64,000 nucleotides of DNA, taken from the NCBI GenBank assembly GCA_049115495.1, contig JAGDZV010000004.1, forward strand, positions 124,001 to 188,000, read 5' to 3'. This document shows positions 62,497 through 64,000 of this stretch, one piece after another (positions within the stretch are counted from its first letter, which is position 1; each line of letters begins with the position of its first letter). The notes under the pieces are model-generated. The model was not told the origin of the DNA. It ran no database searches and worked only from the letters and a program-made list of their open reading frames with translations. The position numbers and the translations under genes are program-made. The DNA is from JACPUW01 sp049115495. GTDB taxonomy: Bacteria; Bacteroidota; Bacteroidia; CAILMK01; JACPUW01.

Positions 62497-64000
62497 TTGA
62501 GCTTTTCAAAATACATATCACTTGCGTTGTTTACCCTTTTGATTTCAAAATCAATATTAGGACAGGGGTTTAGAACAGAGTTTGGCAAAAATCGTATTCA
62601 AACCAAAGAATACGAGTGGAAGTTTTTCGGCAACGAAACCCATGATGTTTATTACTACTTAACGGGTAGAGAACTGGCTGCTTTTGTAGCACAAGAAGCC
62701 GAAGGGCACATTAAAGAAATTGAGTCGTTTTTTGATTTTAGACTTGAAGATAAAATCACCTTTGTGTTGTACAATTCAAAGCTTGACTACAATCAAAGCA
62801 ACATGTTTTTACAGCGTGATGCCTACAATGTGGGGGGAACAACAAGAATTATCGGCAGCACTTGCTTTATTTATTATCCTGGTAATCACTATGATTTTGT
62901 AAAAAATATTAGACAAGGCGTTGGATATGTTGTGATTAACGAAATGCTATACGGAGGCAATATTCAAGAAAGGCTGCAAAACACAGCATTGTTGAATTTG
63001 CCAGATTGGTATGTAAACGGATTAGTAGATCATATAGCTTTAGGCTGGGATCACGATCTAGATTCGCGATTAAGAAACGGGATACTTTCACGAAAACTGA
63101 AAAATATGGGGTCGCTAACTAATGACAATAAAGATTTAGTAAGCCATGCCATGTGGATGTATATAGACAAGCGATACGGGAGAGAAGCTTTATCGAATAT
63201 CTTATACGTTTCTAGAGTGAATAAGAGTATTGAGAGTGGTTATCTCTATGTATTGGGAAAAACCTTGTCAGAAATTTATGACGAATGGTACGACTATACT
63301 TACTACTACTATCTCGATCAGCTTACCAACGGAAAAGGATTTGACCACAAGGTAGAAATGCCGCGTCGGCTTTCAAGAAAAAGGGTTTTAAGTGAATTTG
63401 CTGTAAACCCTGAATCAACCCAAATGGCTGTGGCAAGTAACAAAATGGGCAAGGTTAGAATTCATCTTATAGACCTTAAAACTGGCGATGCTAATCGGAT
63501 ATTCTCAACAGGCTATAAAAGCGCGGTGAAAGAACAGGATTTAAGTTACCCCGTTTTTTGTTGGGATACGAGGCAAAATATGCTCCACTACGTGTATGAA
63601 AAAGACGGTAATCCTTATTACATACAATATGATGTTAAGCTCGAAAAAGAAACAAGAAAAGAGCCTTTAACACAAATTCAAAAGGTGTACTCAATGAGCA
63701 TGTCGCCTGATGGCCGTTCAATTGCAATTTCAGGACTAAGAAATGGAAGAACCGATATAATGATTTTGGATAAAACCACAGTATTTGTGCGATCAATTAC
63801 CAATGATGATTATGACGATATGAACCCCATTTTTATTAAAGATGGCAAAGGAATCGTATTTGCAAGTAATCGCCCCAACGAGAAGTTTAAAGGAATAAAG
63901 AAATTTGAGAATAACTTTGACTATTCAGGCAGTTTTGATCTTTATTACTATGATTACAAGGGTAAGGCCACTAAATTCATAAAACTCACCCATACCAATA
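62497..64000 (+). CDS. Secreted PD40/beta-propeller protein, 3' end outside window
   Basis: An open frame from a TTG at 62497 runs to the right edge (501 codons seen, no stop). The signal is YISLALFTLLISKSILGQ. Residues about 60-310 look like an inactive peptidase-MA-like domain (LPDWYVNGLVDHIALGWDHD, in which the usual HExxH is not seen), and from about 320 beta-propeller blades follow (STQMAVASNKMGKVRIHLID; MSMSPDGRSIAISG; GIVFASNRPNE), the TolB-like PD40 repeat. It is 3 bases after the VWA-like gene and probably its operon partner. A role in envelope proteolysis or binding is only a guess. Confidence 0.75.
   Translation, partial: MSFSKYISLALFTLLISKSILGQGFRTEFGKNRIQTKEYEWKFFGNETHDVYYYLTGRELAAFVAQEAEGHIKEIESFFDFRLEDKITFVLYNSKLDYNQSNMFLQRDAYNVGGTTRIIGSTCFIYYPGNHYDFVKNIRQGVGYVVINEMLYGGNIQERLQNTALLNLPDWYVNGLVDHIALGWDHDLDSRLRNGILSRKLKNMGSLTNDNKDLVSHAMWMYIDKRYGREALSNILYVSRVNKSIESGYLYVLGKTLSEIYDEWYDYTYYYYLDQLTNGKGFDHKVEMPRRLSRKRVLSEFAVNPESTQMAVASNKMGKVRIHLIDLKTGDANRIFSTGYKSAVKEQDLSYPVFCWDTRQNMLHYVYEKDGNPYYIQYDVKLEKETRKEPLTQIQKVYSMSMSPDGRSIAISGLRNGRTDIMILDKTTVFVRSITNDDYDDMNPIFIKDGKGIVFASNRPNEKFKGIKKFENNFDYSGSFDLYYYDYKGKATKFIKLTHTN

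Overview
The window is about 64 kb of AT-rich chromosome from a Bacteroidota bacterium, most likely of the order Cytophagales. Supporting signs are T9SS-type C-terminal sorting domains, DUF6089 (PorG-like) outer-membrane proteins, LruC/DUF4842 lipoproteins, lipoproteins with acidic residues just after the lipid-bearing Cys, a Bacteroidota promoter (TTTG, 20-base gap, TACTTTTG) in front of citrate synthase, a eukaryotic-type citrate synthase and long multi-PAS sensor proteins. No tRNA, rRNA, CRISPR array, phage or insertion sequence was seen.

Layout. 1-8.1 kb: lipoproteins, an S33-like alpha/beta hydrolase lipoprotein, a small outer-membrane-type protein, a DUF3817 membrane protein and a 1464-residue multi-PAS protein that ends at a histidine-kinase H-box with no ATPase domain. 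8.1-9.3 kb: a gene-free stretch. 9.3-15.5 kb: two tandem paralogous right-handed beta-helix proteins with T9SS sorting tails. 15.7-19.4 kb: a sensor histidine kinase, a Bcp/PrxQ peroxiredoxin, a DUF3820 protein and an O-antigen ligase/polymerase-like membrane protein. 19.4-33.2 kb: four LruC-domain lipoproteins, interrupted after the first by an FkbM methyltransferase, rsgA, an acyltransferase and a small membrane protein. 33.7-48.3 kb: two near-identical stand-alone receivers, then a transcription unit starting with a tiny ORF and a third receiver and continuing through an exopolysaccharide (EPS) operon: sugar transferase, half-length TolC-like protein, Wzz-like protein, glycosyltransferases, flippase, sulfotransferase, methyltransferase. 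48.5-53 kb: housekeeping genes (DUF1801, acyl-CoA dehydrogenase, citrate synthase, lipoprotein, MBL hydrolase). 53-60.2 kb: a nine-gene minus-strand operon (gdhA, yqeY, cvpA, a class I amidotransferase, CBS protein, nadK, three PorG-like proteins). 60.4-64 kb: a membrane VWA-like protein and a truncated PD40/beta-propeller protein.

The most striking observation is a two-part cis-element: a left box close to TTCGRYGRAW and a right box close to AAYATTGTAT, with exactly 27 bases between them. It lies directly upstream of LruC genes 2, 3 and 4, of both stand-alone receivers and of the EPS operon, six sites with identical spacing. A version one base longer precedes the first beta-helix gene. This suggests that LruC matrix lipoproteins, receivers and EPS synthesis form one regulon, perhaps for building an extracellular matrix or a sulfated capsule. 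The function of the system and the identity of the regulator are inference. Several start codons were moved downstream from the longest reading frame because that start falls inside a terminator, this cis-element or a neighbouring gene.
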